Shown in pieces: positions 45,023 to 56,936 of a stretch of DNA of 64,000 nt. The stretch's first letter is position 1. Each line of letters opens with the position of its first letter. The notes below the pieces were generated by a model, which worked only from the letters and a program-made list of their open reading frames with translations, was not told the DNA's origin and searched no databases. The stretch spans positions 71,927,741 to 71,991,740 of the forward strand of contig CM041465.1 of the NCBI GenBank assembly GCA_023213395.1, read 5' to 3'. This stretch comes from Cycas panzhihuaensis. Taxonomy: Eukaryota; Cycadophyta. The translations under genes and the position numbers were made by a program.

Positions 45023-46134
45023 ATGGTACAAACAAGGAAAGGATACAAAGAGAAAGGTGAAGACTTTCTTGTGTTGCAATCACCAAGAAGACAAAGAAAG
45101 AATCCAAGCACCATGGCTGAAAAAGAAGATGGAGAAATTAGATTTGAAAAGCTTGAGAAGAACGTAGAAGCCTTGATGCAAATGATGACCCACCTTCTAC
45201 CTCTAGTCAAAGGAAAAGGTAAAGAGAAGGAATTTGAAGGAGGATCCACATATGACCACAACCATGAAGAGGAAGAGGAGGAGACCTTAAAGCACTCTTT
45301 TGAAGAAAGCAAGGGTACTTCATCTCATCAACCCTTCAAGGTGGAGGCAAAGTTGGATATTCCAACTTATGATGGAGAGGTAAATGCTGAAAAATTGGAC
45401 CATTGGTTGGATCAACTTGAAACCTATTTTACAATTTATGCTTATAGTAATGCTCAAAAGCTTTCATTTGCTAGGCTCAAGTTGTGTAAACATGCATTAA
45501 CATGGTGGAATGCATATTTGAAGACTCATGATGTATCTTCTTTTTCATGGAGGGATTTTAAAAAAATAATAAAGAAGCAATTCTACCCCATAGGTCATGA
45601 GGAAGACCAATGGGTCACTTGGCAATATTTACGCCAAGGGAGAGGTGTAAGTGTCCAAGAGTATACTTCTTTATTTTTCAGGCATGGCATGCTACTTGGT
45701 ATTAATATGGATGAACATGTCACTCTTATGAAATTCATTGGATGATTACATGAATACATAAGGAAGGAACTAAGGCTTTTTAAGGTTCAATCCATTGGAG
45801 AAGCAAGTAGGATGGCTATGGCAATAGAAAGTAAAAGCAAGAAATCTACATTCATGTCTAAAGATTCTACTTTTACTTCTAATAAGTATGAAAAGAATTC
45901 TAAATTGCACTCATCTAAAAGGCAAGAAGGAAAGAAGAAAAGAACTAATTTTGTTAAAAGTTCTAACTATTGTGAGCATTGTGATATTAGTGGTCATATT
46001 ACAGCAAAGTGTTGGAAGTTGCATCCAGAGCTAAAGCCAAAGCATATTAAGGATATGGAATTAAGAAAGAAGGAAAAAGGGAAAGCACTACTTTCTGAGG
46101 TGGAGATTCAAAGTGAAGGAGAAGAAGAGAAGGT
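45023..46134 (+). pseudogene. gag: Element F gag with one zinc knuckle (one stop)
   Basis: The ATG at 45023 opens a 240-codon frame: basic start (VQTRKGYKEKG), an acidic run (HNHEEEEEET), then the capsid-like part with LDIPTYDGEVNAEKLDHWL, ALTWWNAYL and SFSWRDFKKIIKKQFYP. A TGA at 45743-45745 ends it, but the same frame continues (KELRLFKVQSIGEASRMA) to a knuckle, CEHCDISGHITAKC, near 45970-46010. With only one in-frame stop this gag is the best preserved in the window. Confidence 0.92.
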
Positions 46135-46471
46135 TACTCTACTTACAAATTATGAAGATGATGCTACAAGGGAGGAACTATTTCACTTGAAGCTTCAAGT
46201 AGGAAATAGTATTATTGGTGCCATTATAGATCCGAGGAGCTAAAAGAATTTGATCTCAAAAAGTTTGGTAAAGAGCATTGGGTTGGTAACTACTCCTCAC
46301 CCTCATCCATATCCTCTTCGTTGGATCCATAAAGATGTGGAAATGCAAATATCAAAGCAATGTACACTTAAATTTTCCATCACTAATGATTTTGTTGATG
46401 AAGTAATATGTGATGTGGTGCCATTACATGTATGCCATGTTGTGCTTGGGAGTCCCTACTTGTGGGATTGA
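46135..46471 (+). pseudogene. pol: Element F protease (broken)
   Basis: After gag the frame has IIGAIIDPRS then a stop, where a gypsy protease reads (A)LIDSGS(T)(K/H)N(F/L)IS. Both Ser and Gly of the triplet are changed. The rest of the fold follows from 46250: NLISKSLVKSIGL, and CDVVPLHVCHVVLGSPYLWD. Confidence 0.88.
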
Positions 46472-46507
46472 GATACACTCTTCTATCGAAGGGAGAGAAA
46501 GTATCGG

Positions 46508-47717
46508 TTGATGAAGGATAACAAGGGCTTCATCATAAAGGCCACAAAGAAGCACTTGGATAAGATAGCATTAATTTCAGCTACTCAAGCAAAAAGGATG
46601 ATCAATGCATGTGGTAAATTCGTCATCTTAATGGTAAGGAGAAAAGAAGAGCCAAGAGATGAAGAAGGTCCTTCTACTCACACTCTTCTTATATCACCTA
46701 AACAAATGCAACAAATTGAGGAGTTAAAGACAAGGTATGATATTCTATTTCAACATGTTGATGGGCTACCACCAAAGAGAAAGATAGAGCATGAAATCAC
46801 TCTTGTAGGAGATGCACCATTGCCTAATGTTGCTTTGTATAGGCACTCCATTGTAGAGAATAATGAAATAAAGAGGCAAGTTGAGGAGTTGCTTAATCAA
46901 GGGGTCATAAGACCTTCATGTTCACCTTGTGGGTCACCAATTGTCTTGGTGCCTAAGAAGGATGGAGGATGGAGAATGTGTATAGACTTTCGTGCTTTGA
47001 ATAAAATTACAATTAAAAATCGCTACCCTTTGCCTCGCATAGATGATTTGCTTGATCAAATTCAGCATGCTTGTTATTTCACTAAATTGGATTTGAAAAG
47101 CGGTTATAACCAAGTTAGGGTCAAGGAGGAGGACACATGGAAGACGGCCTTCAAAACAAAGCAAGGACTCTTTGAATGGATGGTTATGCCTTTCGGATTG
47201 TGTAATGCTCTTGCAACATTCATGAGGCTAATGAATGAAATGTTAAGGCCTTACTTGGATAATTTTGTTGTTGTCTATCTTGATGACATTTTGATTTTCA
47301 GCAACACATGGGAGAAACATTTGCAGCACATAAGAAGAAGTTTTAAATACTATGGCTAAGCATCATTTGAAGCTTAATGTGAAGAAGTGTGAATTTGGCA
47401 AGGAAAACTTGATCTTCTTAGGCTTTGTGGTTGGAGGAGGAAAGTTGAGCATTGATCCACTCAAGACTCAAGCCATCCTCAAATGGCCTAGGCCAACAAA
47501 CATCACAGAGGTGAGAAGTTTTTTAGGAGCTTGTCAATACTTGAGAAAGTTTATTCTTCATTTCTCACAGGTTGCAGCACCTCTACATGGATTGACAAAA
47601 TCTAGTAGAAAGTTTACTTGGGGTTCCAAGGAGGAAGAAGCTTTTCTTCTTTTAAAGAAGAGAATTTGTGAAGCACCGGTTTGGCAATGCCAAATTTGCA
47701 AAGGCCTTTTGAAGTAG
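46508..47717 (+). pseudogene. pol: Element F reverse transcriptase (frameshifted)
   Basis: The RT has VLVPKKDGGWRMCIDFRALN, FTKLDLKSGYNQ with the first catalytic Asp, [12 protein letters not shown] and the catalytic pair in VVYLDDILIFS. The frame ends at 47359 after SFKYYG. The thumb continues in the next frame from 47352: LKLNVKKCEFGKENL and FLGFVVGGG, then RSFLGACQYLRKFI. All catalytic residues are present. One frameshift near 47350 separates the two parts, and a second near 47700 leads to RNase H. Confidence 0.93.
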
Positions 47718-48007
47718 AAGCTGATGCAAGTGGAAATGCGATGGGAGCTATCCTTATTCAAGATGGGAAGCCTATTGCTTACCATTCGGAAGTCTTCACC
47801 CCTCAAGTGAAGAACTACCCAACATATGATCGAGAAATGTTCGCACTTCATCAAGCATGCAAGCATTGGAGGTCATACTTACTCGGAAAAGAGGTTGTAG
47901 TTCATACCGATCATAAGCCTCTTCAATTTTACAAACCCAAAGTAAATTACAGAAGCAAGACACATGAAGTGGATGAGTTATTTACAACAATTCAATATTG
48001 TAATTAA
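47681..48007 (+). pseudogene. pol: Element F RNase H
   Basis: The frame has FEVEADASGNAMGAILIQDG with the first Asp, then YPTYDREMFALHQACKHWR with the Glu, and VVHTDHKPLQFY with the third Asp. It ends in a stop at about 48007, before the KGRNN..ADALSR end block, which continues in another frame. Confidence 0.9.
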
Positions 48008-48129
48008 GTACAAAAGGGATCTAATAACAAAATTGCGATATGTTATCTAGACCACCTTGTTTCACTTCTTCTTCTACTTTTGTTTGTAGTTCTCTTATGA
48101 GTTTGCGGTGGAACCAATGCATCATGAAG

Positions 48130-49563
48130 AGTACAAAGACTTGTACCATGAAGATGAAGCTTTGAAGGAAGAATTAGAGAACCTAGCGAAGGAAGACCTT
48201 CCCACTTGCTTGGAAGGATGGTCTACTTTTCAAAGGGGAGCAACTCTATGTTCCATCAAAAGGAGACAAGATCAAGTGGCTTAGAGAAGCCTATACTTCT
48301 AAAGTAGCTGGTCACTTTGGTATAGAGAAGACTTTAGCAAACTTGAGAAGATATGTTGTATGGCCAAAAATGCAAAATGATGTAAAAAAATATGTAAAAG
48401 GATGTGTAATGTGTAATACTTCTAAGCCTTCTTCTAGAAAATTAGGATTATATACACCACTTCCTATTCCCACTAGACCTTGGTAAAGTATCTCCATTGA
48501 TTTCTTAGGGGGACTTCCCATGACTATGAAGGGACATGATTATCTTTTTGTTGTTGTAGATAGGTTTAGTAAAATGATATGTCTAATACCTTGTAAGAAG
48601 ACAATCACAGTGCAGAGCGGTGAGTTATTCTTGAGCATGTATGGAAGAATTTTGGCTTGCCTTCTTCCATCATTTCAGATCGGGACACTCGATTCCTTTC
48701 ATCATTTTGGAAGTCACTATGGGAGATGATGGATAGCAAATTGAAGAGGAGTACAAGTTTCCATCCTTAAACAGATGGACAAACCGAAGTAGTGAACAGA
48801 ACTTTGGTACATTTATTGAGGGGATACAATTCCAAGCATCCAAAGACTTGGGATGAATCATTGGCTTTTCTACAATTTGCATTTAATAGAGCAATGCATG
48901 CATCACACTCTAAAGCACCTTTTGAAGTTTGTTTGGAATACTTACCTCAAAGTCCATTTGACTTAGAGTTTTCCATGCAAGCTAAGGAAGGATCCGTCAA
49001 AGAGAAGAAGGAGCATGACAAGGCTTTAAGATACTTGGAGAAGATCCAGAGTCCACAAAGAAGTACATGATCAACTTCTAAGGACTCAACAAAAGTACAA
49101 GGAAAGACATGACAAGCATAGGCAAGAGTGTACTTTTCAAGAAGGAGATTTAGTATGGTTATACTTGAGCAAGGAGAGGTTAAAAGGAGAAGGCAAGAAA
49201 CTCAAACCTATAAGGTATGGACCATTCAAGATTTTGAGAAAAGTAGGTGGCAATGCTTTCCAACTTGATCTTCCACCTTATATGCAAATATATTCAGTAG
49301 TAAATGCTGAATACTTAAAAATCTTTGAGCCCTCCATGCTAGATGAGGAACAGGATCAGTTCACTTTACCTTCAGTTGATGATTTGTATTTGGAAAGTGA
49401 GGAGCCTCTCAAAGAAGATTGTATCTTGGAGAGAAAATCTACCAAAACAAGACATAAGACACATGAATCTTTCAGGATTGGAGTAGCAGGGCAATCGCCT
49501 AGTAAGGCCAAGTGGTTTAGTAGGCAACAAGGAGAACAACACTTCCCCCATCTCCAATTCTAA
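48130..49563 (+). pseudogene. pol: Element F integrase (broken)
   Basis: The zinc-finger region (HFGIEKTLANLRRYVVWP then CVMCNTSK) lies at 48310-48430. [10 protein letters not shown] holds the first Asp near 48500. The second (ISDRDTRF) and the Glu (DGQTEVVN) lie near 48675 and 48780 in another frame, with a TAA just before the latter. LAFLQFAFNRAMHASHSKAPF and the GPFKILRKVGGNAFQLDLP block follow. The tail (DCILERKSTKTRHKT ... KWFSRQQ) has the position and spacing of a weak chromodomain. The final stop is at 49561-49563, 26 bp before the purine tract. Confidence 0.9.
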
Positions 49564-49604
49564 GCCAAACAGGAGTTGGCTATTTTCCAAGGAAGGAGGA
49601 GCCA

Positions 49605-50463
49605 TGATCCAGGAGGATCTACCATATGTTTACAGGATGCAAAAAATTCTAGGCATTGGCATAACTGAAAGAGATATGGCCAAATGGTATCAAAATTATA
49701 TGAAATTTTGTGTAAAGGTAGAAGACACATCCCACTAGATGTGTACAAAAGGTGGGGTTCAGAAAATATCATTTGATTAGAGTTCAAGCCTTGTTTTTGC
49801 ATAAAATTAATCCCACAGCTAGCAGAAAAAAAACAGAAAATATATATTATCATTAAATGAATAAAAATGCGGTCAAATGACATCCAAATGAGCTAAAATT
49901 TTTATGAAGCGGAGGAGACATGCGTTCCTATACGTGTACCAAATTTGAGCTAAATTGGAGTCCGTTAAGATCAGTTACAAGCTGCAACTTTTTAAGAATT
50001 GCATGAAGGCCACTTGGACAACATGCATTCTGGTGGTTAGTGGTTATACTTGCATGATTGCCACTTGTTAAACATGCAATTTTGGTTTCTTTCTATAAAT
50101 TGAGCCCTACTACAGGTTGGAGAGGTGGTTTTTGGAGACTTGACTTGGGAAGCATCCTTGGAGAAGTATTTTGGAGAGTTGGAGTCCCCCTTATGGTATA
50201 ATTATATCATTTATTCCTTGTAATTTTACCATTCTTTTGCTAGTTGATTTCTCCACCATTAAATGGAGATTTTCATAGTTTAATAAAAGTACTACTCCTT
50301 ATACTTTTGGATAAATGTCAAGAATAAATGATTTGGTGTAGAATTTCCTTTCGTGGGCTCATTGTTGTTTTGAAGTTATTGAGATTTCTACACTAACTTC
50401 CAGGATCTCAAGGAGAAAAGGTTGATAATTGACTTCTTCACCAACTAAGCTCATTTGGGATCA
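49605..50463 (+). repeat. Element F 3' LTR
   Basis: Copy of 44122-44979, followed by the target repeat GCTAA. Confidence 0.97.
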
Positions 50464-51630
50464 GCTAATAACATAATACTTGATTCTGCTTACTCTAGTT
50501 CCATTTTCACTCAATCTTTGTCCAAGATGCAACTTTGGCATCAATGTCTAGGCCACTTGAGCTTAGACAATCTCAAGCAGATGGTGAACAAAAATATGGT
50601 GCATGGGATTCCAAAGATGTATGGCTCAAAATGTCTTTGTGAGGCATGCATAATGGGGACACAACATCACTTGTCTTTCCCTAGAGGCAAAGCTTGGCAT
50701 GCATCGTATCCTTTGCAGTTGATTCACTCGGATTTGTGTGGACCTATGTCCACCGCATCCTTTGGAGGAGCCTTGTATTACATCTCCTTCATTGACGATT
50801 TCTCCCATAAAGTTTTGGTTTACTTCATCAAACATAAATATGAAGCATTTCAAAAGTTTAAGAAATTCAAGCTTGAAGTGGAGAACAAGCTTGGCCAATC
50901 AATCAAAACACTAAGGACAGACAATGGAGGTGAATTTACTTCAAAGGAATTCACCCAATTCTACAAGGGTAATGGCATTCAGAGACAACTTACTATTCCT
51001 CACACTCCTCAACAAAATGGAGTCTCTGAAAACATGAATAGAACTTTGGCTAATAAAGCCAAAGCAATGATGCATGCAAAGGGACTCACTCAAACTTATT
51101 AGGCAGAGGCATTCCACACAGCTGCCTATGTGGCAAATCGAAGACCAACATCAGTAGTCATCAACATCACACCAGAGGAGGCATGGTCTGACAAAAAGCC
51201 AACTGTCAGCCATTTGAGGACTTTTGGGTGCACTGTTTATATGCACATCCCCGATCAGCAAAAAACTAAATTAGACAAGCATAGTCTAAAGTGAATCCTT
51301 ATAGGTTATGCCATTCATAGCAAAGCCTACAAGTTGTATGATCCCATTGGGAAAAAAATGCATCTCTCAAGAGATGTAATCTTTGCTAAAGAAGATCACA
51401 AGGAGTTGGATACAGCATCCATCCAACCCCCTATTGACAAAGGCAAAAAGACTGTTGAGGCTTTCCTTCCCTCTCAATCTTCAACTCCATGTACATCATT
51501 TGCACCTGCTAGACCGTCCACATCATCAGAATTAGCTCCACTTGATCCTAGCACATCTTCTGTTGATCAACCACTTAGAGTAGAAGATCTTGAGGTTCAA
51601 GTTACATCAATCAAAAAGTTACCCAAATGA
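50464..51630 (+). pseudogene. pol: Element E integrase (resumes after F)
   Basis: The frame continues from the F insertion point. The pre-integrase zinc region (LWHQCLGHLS ... CEACIMG) precedes the core, with LIHSDLCGPM (first Asp), LRTDNGGEF (second) and a Glu in NGVSENMNRT, spaced as DD35E. A TAG at 51100-51102 and a TGA at about 51292 interrupt it; frame 1 is kept. The TPEEAWS, LRTFGCTVYMH and SRDVIFAKED blocks follow, then a Ser/Pro-rich spacer (SSTPCTSFAPARPSTSSE) ending at a TGA at 51628-51630. Confidence 0.92.
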
Positions 51631-51642
51631 TATACTCAAACA

Positions 51643-53286
51643 ATGCAGGACGACCAGATTGTTGAAAGAAAATGTCCATCAAGATACAAGCAACAAACTA
51701 ATTTTGCACTTATGACTGAAGTGCTTTGTGTTGATGAGCCTTCCACTTTTGAGGAGGCTTCTAAAAATGAAATTTGGAAGGTTGCCATGGATGAAAAAAT
51801 CCATTCTATTGAAAAGAATGGAACTTGGGATTTAGTTGAATTGCCTAAACACAAGCAGGCAATTAGTTGCAAATGGGTTTACAAGACCAAATTCCATTCT
51901 GATGGTACACTTAAGCGCCAGAAGGCCCGCCTTGTTGCAAAAGGCTTCAAACAAAAGGAAGGCATAGATTATGAGGAGACTTTTGCACCTGTGGCTAACA
52001 TGAACACCATCAAACTCATCTTGGCCTTAGTAGCTCAATGCAAATGGCTGGTTTTTCAGATGGACGTGAAGAGCGCCTTCCTCAATGGTGATCTTCAAGA
52101 GGAGGTATATTTGGAGCAACCTCCCAGTTACAAGGTACAAGGCAAGGAGCACTTAGTTTGTCACCTAAAAAAGGCATTGTATGGCTTGAAACAAGCTCCA
52201 AGAGCATGGTACTCAAAGATTGATGATTACTTTTTGAGGCATGGGTTTCATCGATCTACTTCAGATCCTAACTTGTACATCAAAGTTGGGAAAGACCGTG
52301 CCATTTTTATTGTCTTGTATGTAGATGACTTAGTGATCACTGTCAATGACACTAAGATGGTACAAATTCTCCAGGATAATTTGAAGAGGAGTTTTGAGAT
52401 GACAGATCTTGGACTTCTCCATTATTTCGTAGGCTTTGAGGTATGGCAACAGCCAGGCTATATCTTCATCTCCCCAGCCAAATATTCTTGGGACATTTTA
52501 CAGTGGTTCAAGATGCATGACTGCAAACCAGTGCCTACACCCATGGAGAATGGCACAAAGCTTACTCTCAATGAGGAAGTTGAACCAGCAGATCCCACTC
52601 TTTATTGGTAGTTGATTGGGAGTCTCATTTATCTCACCAGCACTCGCCTTGACATCTCATTTGCAGTTGGAATTTGCTCTAGATACATGTCTCAACCCAA
52701 TTAGAAGCATTAGAATGCAGCCAAACGCATACTCAAATACATCAAATGCACATTGTAGCATGGCCTTGAGTATGCACATGATGAAAACTTCACTCTAGAA
52801 GGGTTCTCATATTCTGATTGGGCAGGTTGCCAGGATAGCAGGAGATCAACCTTGGGTTACTGTTTTACCCTTTGTTCAGCAGTTGTTTTGTGGAGTTGCA
52901 AGAAGCAACCCAATGTTACCTTGTCCTCCACCGAAGCAGAGTACAAAGCTGCAGTCAGTGCAACTTGTGAAGCTATCTGGCTACGATGGATTCCTGGGGA
53001 GCTTGAACTTGAGCAAGATCACCCCACCAGGATTTATTACGACAATCAAAGTGTGCTCAAGTTGGCCAACAATCTTGTTTTTCATGCAAGGACCAAACAC
53101 ATTGAGGTTCATCATCACTTCATCAGAGAGCATGTGCAAAGCGGTGAGATCAACCTCCAATATAGACCTACAGAGCAACAAACAGCAGATATATTTACCA
53201 AGCCACTTGGTAGAGAAAAAATTGTAAAATTTAGAGATGGTCTAGGGGTCCGACTTAACATTGTAAATAGTAAGGCAGGGTGTTAA
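51643..53286 (+). pseudogene. pol: Element E reverse transcriptase and RNase H (few stops)
   Basis: A 322-codon frame has the complete copia RT: GTWDLVELPKHKQAISCKWV, QMDVKSAFLNGDLQEEVYL, LKKALYGLKQAPRAWYSKID and YVDDLVITVND with the catalytic pair. A TAG at 52609-52611 and two or three further stops (52700-52760) follow in the same frame. RNase H is complete: SDWAG, TLSSTEAEYKAAVSA, IYYDNQSVLKLA and TKHIEVHHHFIREH. The stop TAA (53284-53286) lies four bases inside the 3' LTR. Catalytic residues are intact, but stops prevent a full product. Confidence 0.94.
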
Positions 53287-53827
53287 ACCTGATGTTTACG
53301 TGTTAAGCCTATGTACTTTATTTTTCATGTATTATTTGTACCTTTGTACTTTAGGGGCGACTTATCACTTAAGTGATAAAATGCACACTCACATTCTTTC
53401 CTAGTGACATAACATTGTCACTAAAGGGTCAAATGGACCCCCATGCACTTTTGCTTACTTGAGAGCCCAAAAGGACACATGTCCTACATGCAAGGCATGT
53501 ACCTTGAATATTCGACACTTGTCAAACATCCAATGCCTTAGGTCTCTCCTTTCACTCTATATATTGAGACCTCTTCTCATGGTTCTCATAGAGTTGGAGC
53601 TGTATTGTTATGCTGCCAGTTTGCTAATCAAATTGTTATTCATTTGGAGGTTGGACCAATTCTAACTCCTCATATTTGGTATCATTTAGCTCTTTCTCTT
53701 CATGCTTTGATCTTGCTCATGTTTGATCTCATACTTTCATTATTAGTCTAGATTATCTGCTTTATAGAACTAGAGTGAATATAGCTTCTAGATCTTGGGT
53801 TTCTAAGGCCTTTTGGCCATTTCTACA
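53281..53827 (+). repeat. Element E 3' LTR
   Basis: Copy of 39671-40217, beginning TGTTAAACC directly after AAGGCAGGG. Followed by the target repeat CCCCT. Confidence 0.95.
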
Positions 53828-54058
53828 CCCCTTAGCATGCCTCTAATCAATGTTTGAGACTACAGGTCAAGATACTAAGGAACTTGAGTGTTTTCCCTTT
53901 ACATTGATGTCAATGGTGCTAGAGTTACTCTACTAAATCTATTCATTAGCTTCTCAAAATCTAAGACCATTTCCTTAACTTCATTTGAAGGTTACTAGTA
54001 AACTGCACATTACTATCATTCAAGTTTCGTTGTCAAGTCCATCTAAGAACAATTCCAA

Positions 54059-54732
54059 CTAAGATTCATCAGTTGGTCTCTCAATAGGAGGGATAAATCT
54101 GACTTTTTTTCTAAATTTCTCCACAAAGGAGGAAATCATCTCTCTAGGCCCCCTTCTTATTGTTGGCAAGCTAAAGTACTTGGGGCCAAACACATTGATT
54201 AGGCTACGCCAATCGAGAATTGAGCCATTTGGTAGGCCTTGGAACCAATCTGCTACCCTTCCTTCCAAGGAATGCACAAAAAGTCTAACAACAATGCCTA
54301 TATAGGTGATATTGAATTTTTTGCTTATAAGGTAGAATAACTCTAGATGTTTTTCTCTAGTTATGGAACCATCACCAAAAAAATTGGGACATGCATCCCA
54401 AGCTTTGTCCGATATGTCGTGAAGGTTATCTCTTAGATTCAGAGGAACATTTGTCATCCATGGCAAAAGAATTTTTCATCTTCAACCCTCCTTTGACTTT
54501 GATTCCTTCTTAAAAAATTGTGATGACCATTGGCATTCTCACCATCTGCCATTTCTTGAATCTCAAGAGGGTGCTCTTCTTCTTGTGGTTGAAGTTGAGA
54601 GGCTCTCAAATCTTCCAACAGACCCGCCCTATACGTCCTTCTCTTTCTTAAGTTGAGGAGTTGGATAAAACCTCCTTGGAAGCCCCTATTCACCTGAGAA
54701 TGGGTGAAGGGCCTCCTAGATTGATGATCCAA
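54059..54732 (-). pseudogene. gag: Element D gag (one frameshift)
   Basis: The frame from 54732 (92 codons) has a basic N-terminus and QPQEEEHPLEIQEMA, and leads by a frameshift near 54460 to a 135-codon frame. That frame has the gypsy gag core: FFGDGSITREKHLELF, LFVHSLEGRVADWFQGLP, DWRSLINVFGPKYF, then SSFVEKFRKKVRFIPP. The usual order 'F.GDG....H...F ... L.G.A..WF' is clear. The gene continues as broken sequence to 53833 and resumes across the E insertion at 39665. Confidence 0.85.
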
Positions 54733-56920
54733 CCTTTATTGTAAAGAAAAGAAACAAAGAATCTCTATACAGAGAAATAACACATTACATTCATACAAAC
54801 TTTAAATAAAACCTTGGTTGGACTTACTTAGCCTCCTCAATATGGTCCTCAATGATGCTTCTACTGCTTCTTGAATTGTTCCTTATGCTGAATCCAAAAT
54901 GCCTAAGATTGAGATGCCCTTGTACCTTGCCTTAATTGAAGATAATGCAATAGATGTTTCATTGATTGCAATGGCACTGGTCCACCACCAATACCAAGTA
55001 CGCATCCTACAATAGATTTTCTGTCATTGGAGCCACCACCCCAATCAACAATAGTGCAACGTTGCAATCTTATATCACCATCTATCAGATACTCCAAACC
55101 AAAGATTCCTTCAAATATCTCAAAATCTTTTTTGCTACAACCCAATGTGGCTCTTGAGGATTCTACATATATCAAGAGACCAACCCAACAACATAGGTAA
55201 TATTGAGCCCAATATGAGTCAAGTAGATTAGACTCCCTACCAAACTTCTGTATAGCATCCCATCAACTACAAGCTTTTCCATGTCTTTCATAAGTTTTGC
55301 ACCTTTGACATATGATATTTGCATGAGCTTGCAATCCATCATCTTGAACTTCTTAAGCAATGATTCTACATACTTCCTTTGTGACATTAAAATCTTATCT
55401 TCTAGTTGCCTTATCTCAATGCCTAAAATGTAGCAAAATAGCCCCTTGTCAGTCATTTCAAAATTCTTCTACAGGTGTGTTTTCACTACCTCAATCTCCT
55501 CATCATGATTACCTATAATGATCAAATAATCAATGTGCAAAACAATAACCATAATTGATATAGTAGTTTTCTTGACCTACATATTCAACTCCAGATCTAT
55601 TGTAACAAATCTTTGCAAACCATGCTCGCAGCACTTTCTTCAGGACATATAAGTTCTTTTTTCAAATGACACACAAACTTTTCAAGTCCTTCCTTAATGA
55701 AACCAGGAGGTTGTACCATGCAAATCTCCTTCAGTTCTCCATTAAGGAATGCAAATTTCACGTCCATCTAATGTGTCTCCCACCTGAATTTAGCTACAAT
55801 CGAAAGGGCTAATCTAGCCATAGTCATCTTTGAGACACGTGCAAATGTCTCATCATAATCAATCCCTTCTTTTTGTTTAAAACCTTCGGTAGCAGGTCTG
55901 ACCTTAAACTTTTCCACCTTGCCATTAGCTCAAAACTCCATTTTATGGAGCCACATACATCTGACCAAGTTTTTCCCTAGAGGTAATGAAACTAAATCCC
56001 AAATTCTATTCTTCATTATAGGACTGTACTCTATTATAACTCACCATTGAGGATTCTTCTCAACAACAACAATAGAATCTAGCTCGTGAGAGTAAATGGT
56101 GTTAACCATAAGAGCATGATCGACATGTTCACTTCTAGTTCTTCGACCATCTAATTGGTCTACAATCACTCCGAATGCTTCAATCCTCTTCTTTGCCCAT
56201 AACAACCTTGACGGTCCCAATGCCATTACCATCTCTTCTTATGACTATTGCTCCTCGACACCTCCATTGATTAGCCCAACTTCATTCTAGTTGTCAAACT
56301 CGGCATCTGACCATGAATGATTTGGTGGTAATAGCAAATCTAGAGCTTTTTTAGATGTGATACTTGGAACACGATACATCATTGACTCATTGAAATAAAC
56401 ATCCCAACCAACCTCAAGTTCTTTTAGTTTTGGATCCCACAATCAATAGGCTTTGTTCTAATCACAGTATCCCACAAAAATGTACTTTTGGCTCTTGTGA
56501 TACATTTTCTTGTGTTTATCGTCAAGGACATGTGCATATGCAATGCATCCAAAGACTTTGAAATAATCAACAGAAAGCTTCTGATTGGTCCACTTTTCTT
56601 TTGGCATCACGCCACTTACTGTAACAATCTCTATAACTTTTGCCCAATAGTTCTATGGCAAATTTTGTGCATGCACCAAACACTTTGCCATCTCCATCAT
56701 GGCACGATTTTTCTGCTCTGCAACCCCATTCTGAGTTGTGGGGTGTACCAACATTGTGAATTCCCATCTAATACCATGTTTAAGATAGAACTAGTTAAAG
56801 GTATGATTTTCATATTCCTTTACATTCTCACTCCTTAAAATTTTTATCTTTATATCACGTTAATTTTTGACTCCAGCATTCCATTCTAGAAATTGATCAA
56901 ACACTTTTTGTTAAAATATC
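54733..56920 (-). pseudogene. pol: Element G, copia integrase end, RT and RNase H (heavily decayed)
   Basis: Read on the minus strand from 56920: RSEN.KEY replaces the integrase RSDNGGEY, TQNGVAEQKNR keeps the Glu (56712-56748), and FGCIAYAHV follows. The RT has MDVKFAFLNG near 55770 and IVLHIDYLIIIGN near 55540, where YVDD has become HIDY, so one catalytic Asp is lost. A frame at 55456-55172 has KGLFCYILGIEIRQ and SQRKYVESLLKKF; 55175-54903 holds DWGGGSNDRKSIVGCV of the RNase H. Stops and frameshifts are frequent, so this is an old copy. Element D begins near its left end. Confidence 0.82.
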
Positions 56921-56936
56921 TAATTATTCTCACATA

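Larger units (their letters stand above)
44122..50463 (+). mobile_element. Element F, complete gypsy retrotransposon
   Basis: Two LTRs of 858 and 859 bp (44122-44979, 49605-50463), a perfect target duplication GCTAA (44117-44121, 50464-50468), a tRNA-iMet primer site and a purine tract (AAGGAAGGAGGAGCCA) define this element. LTRs differ at about 20-25 positions by eye, so it is the youngest of the nest. The gene order gag, protease, RT, RNase H, integrase is Ty3/gypsy. It sits in the copia E pol gene. Confidence 0.97.
39671..53827 (+). mobile_element. Element E, complete copia retrotransposon, host of gypsy F
   Basis: Two 547-bp LTRs (39671-40217, 53281-53827), a perfect 5-bp target duplication CCCCT (39666-39670, 53828-53832), a tRNA-iMet primer site and a polypurine tract (AAGGCAGGG) define this element. 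It is 14.2 kb, of which 6.3 kb is the nested gypsy F. Its own length of about 7.8 kb is long for copia because of a 2.5-kb leader. It interrupts element D. Confidence 0.96.
37694..54906 (-). mobile_element. Element D, gag-protease-RNase H element without RT or integrase, host of copia E
   Basis: Minus-strand gag (54732-54059), a gag-protease linker (39665-39100), a protease (39098-38901) and an RNase H (38870-37983) lie in a consistent order on both sides of the copia E insertion. No RT or integrase motif is present, and protease runs into RNase H. The boundaries given are those of a 41-bp direct repeat (37694-37734 and 54866-54906, three mismatches). The true LTRs are not identified, so both ends are uncertain. 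Confidence 0.55.

Noticed and set aside
44977-45312. 111-codon minus-strand frame
   Set aside because: It is the antisense shadow of the acidic and basic start of F gag.
56488-56838. 116-codon plus-strand frame
   Set aside because: It is antisense to the G integrase tail, whose minus-strand motifs are clear.
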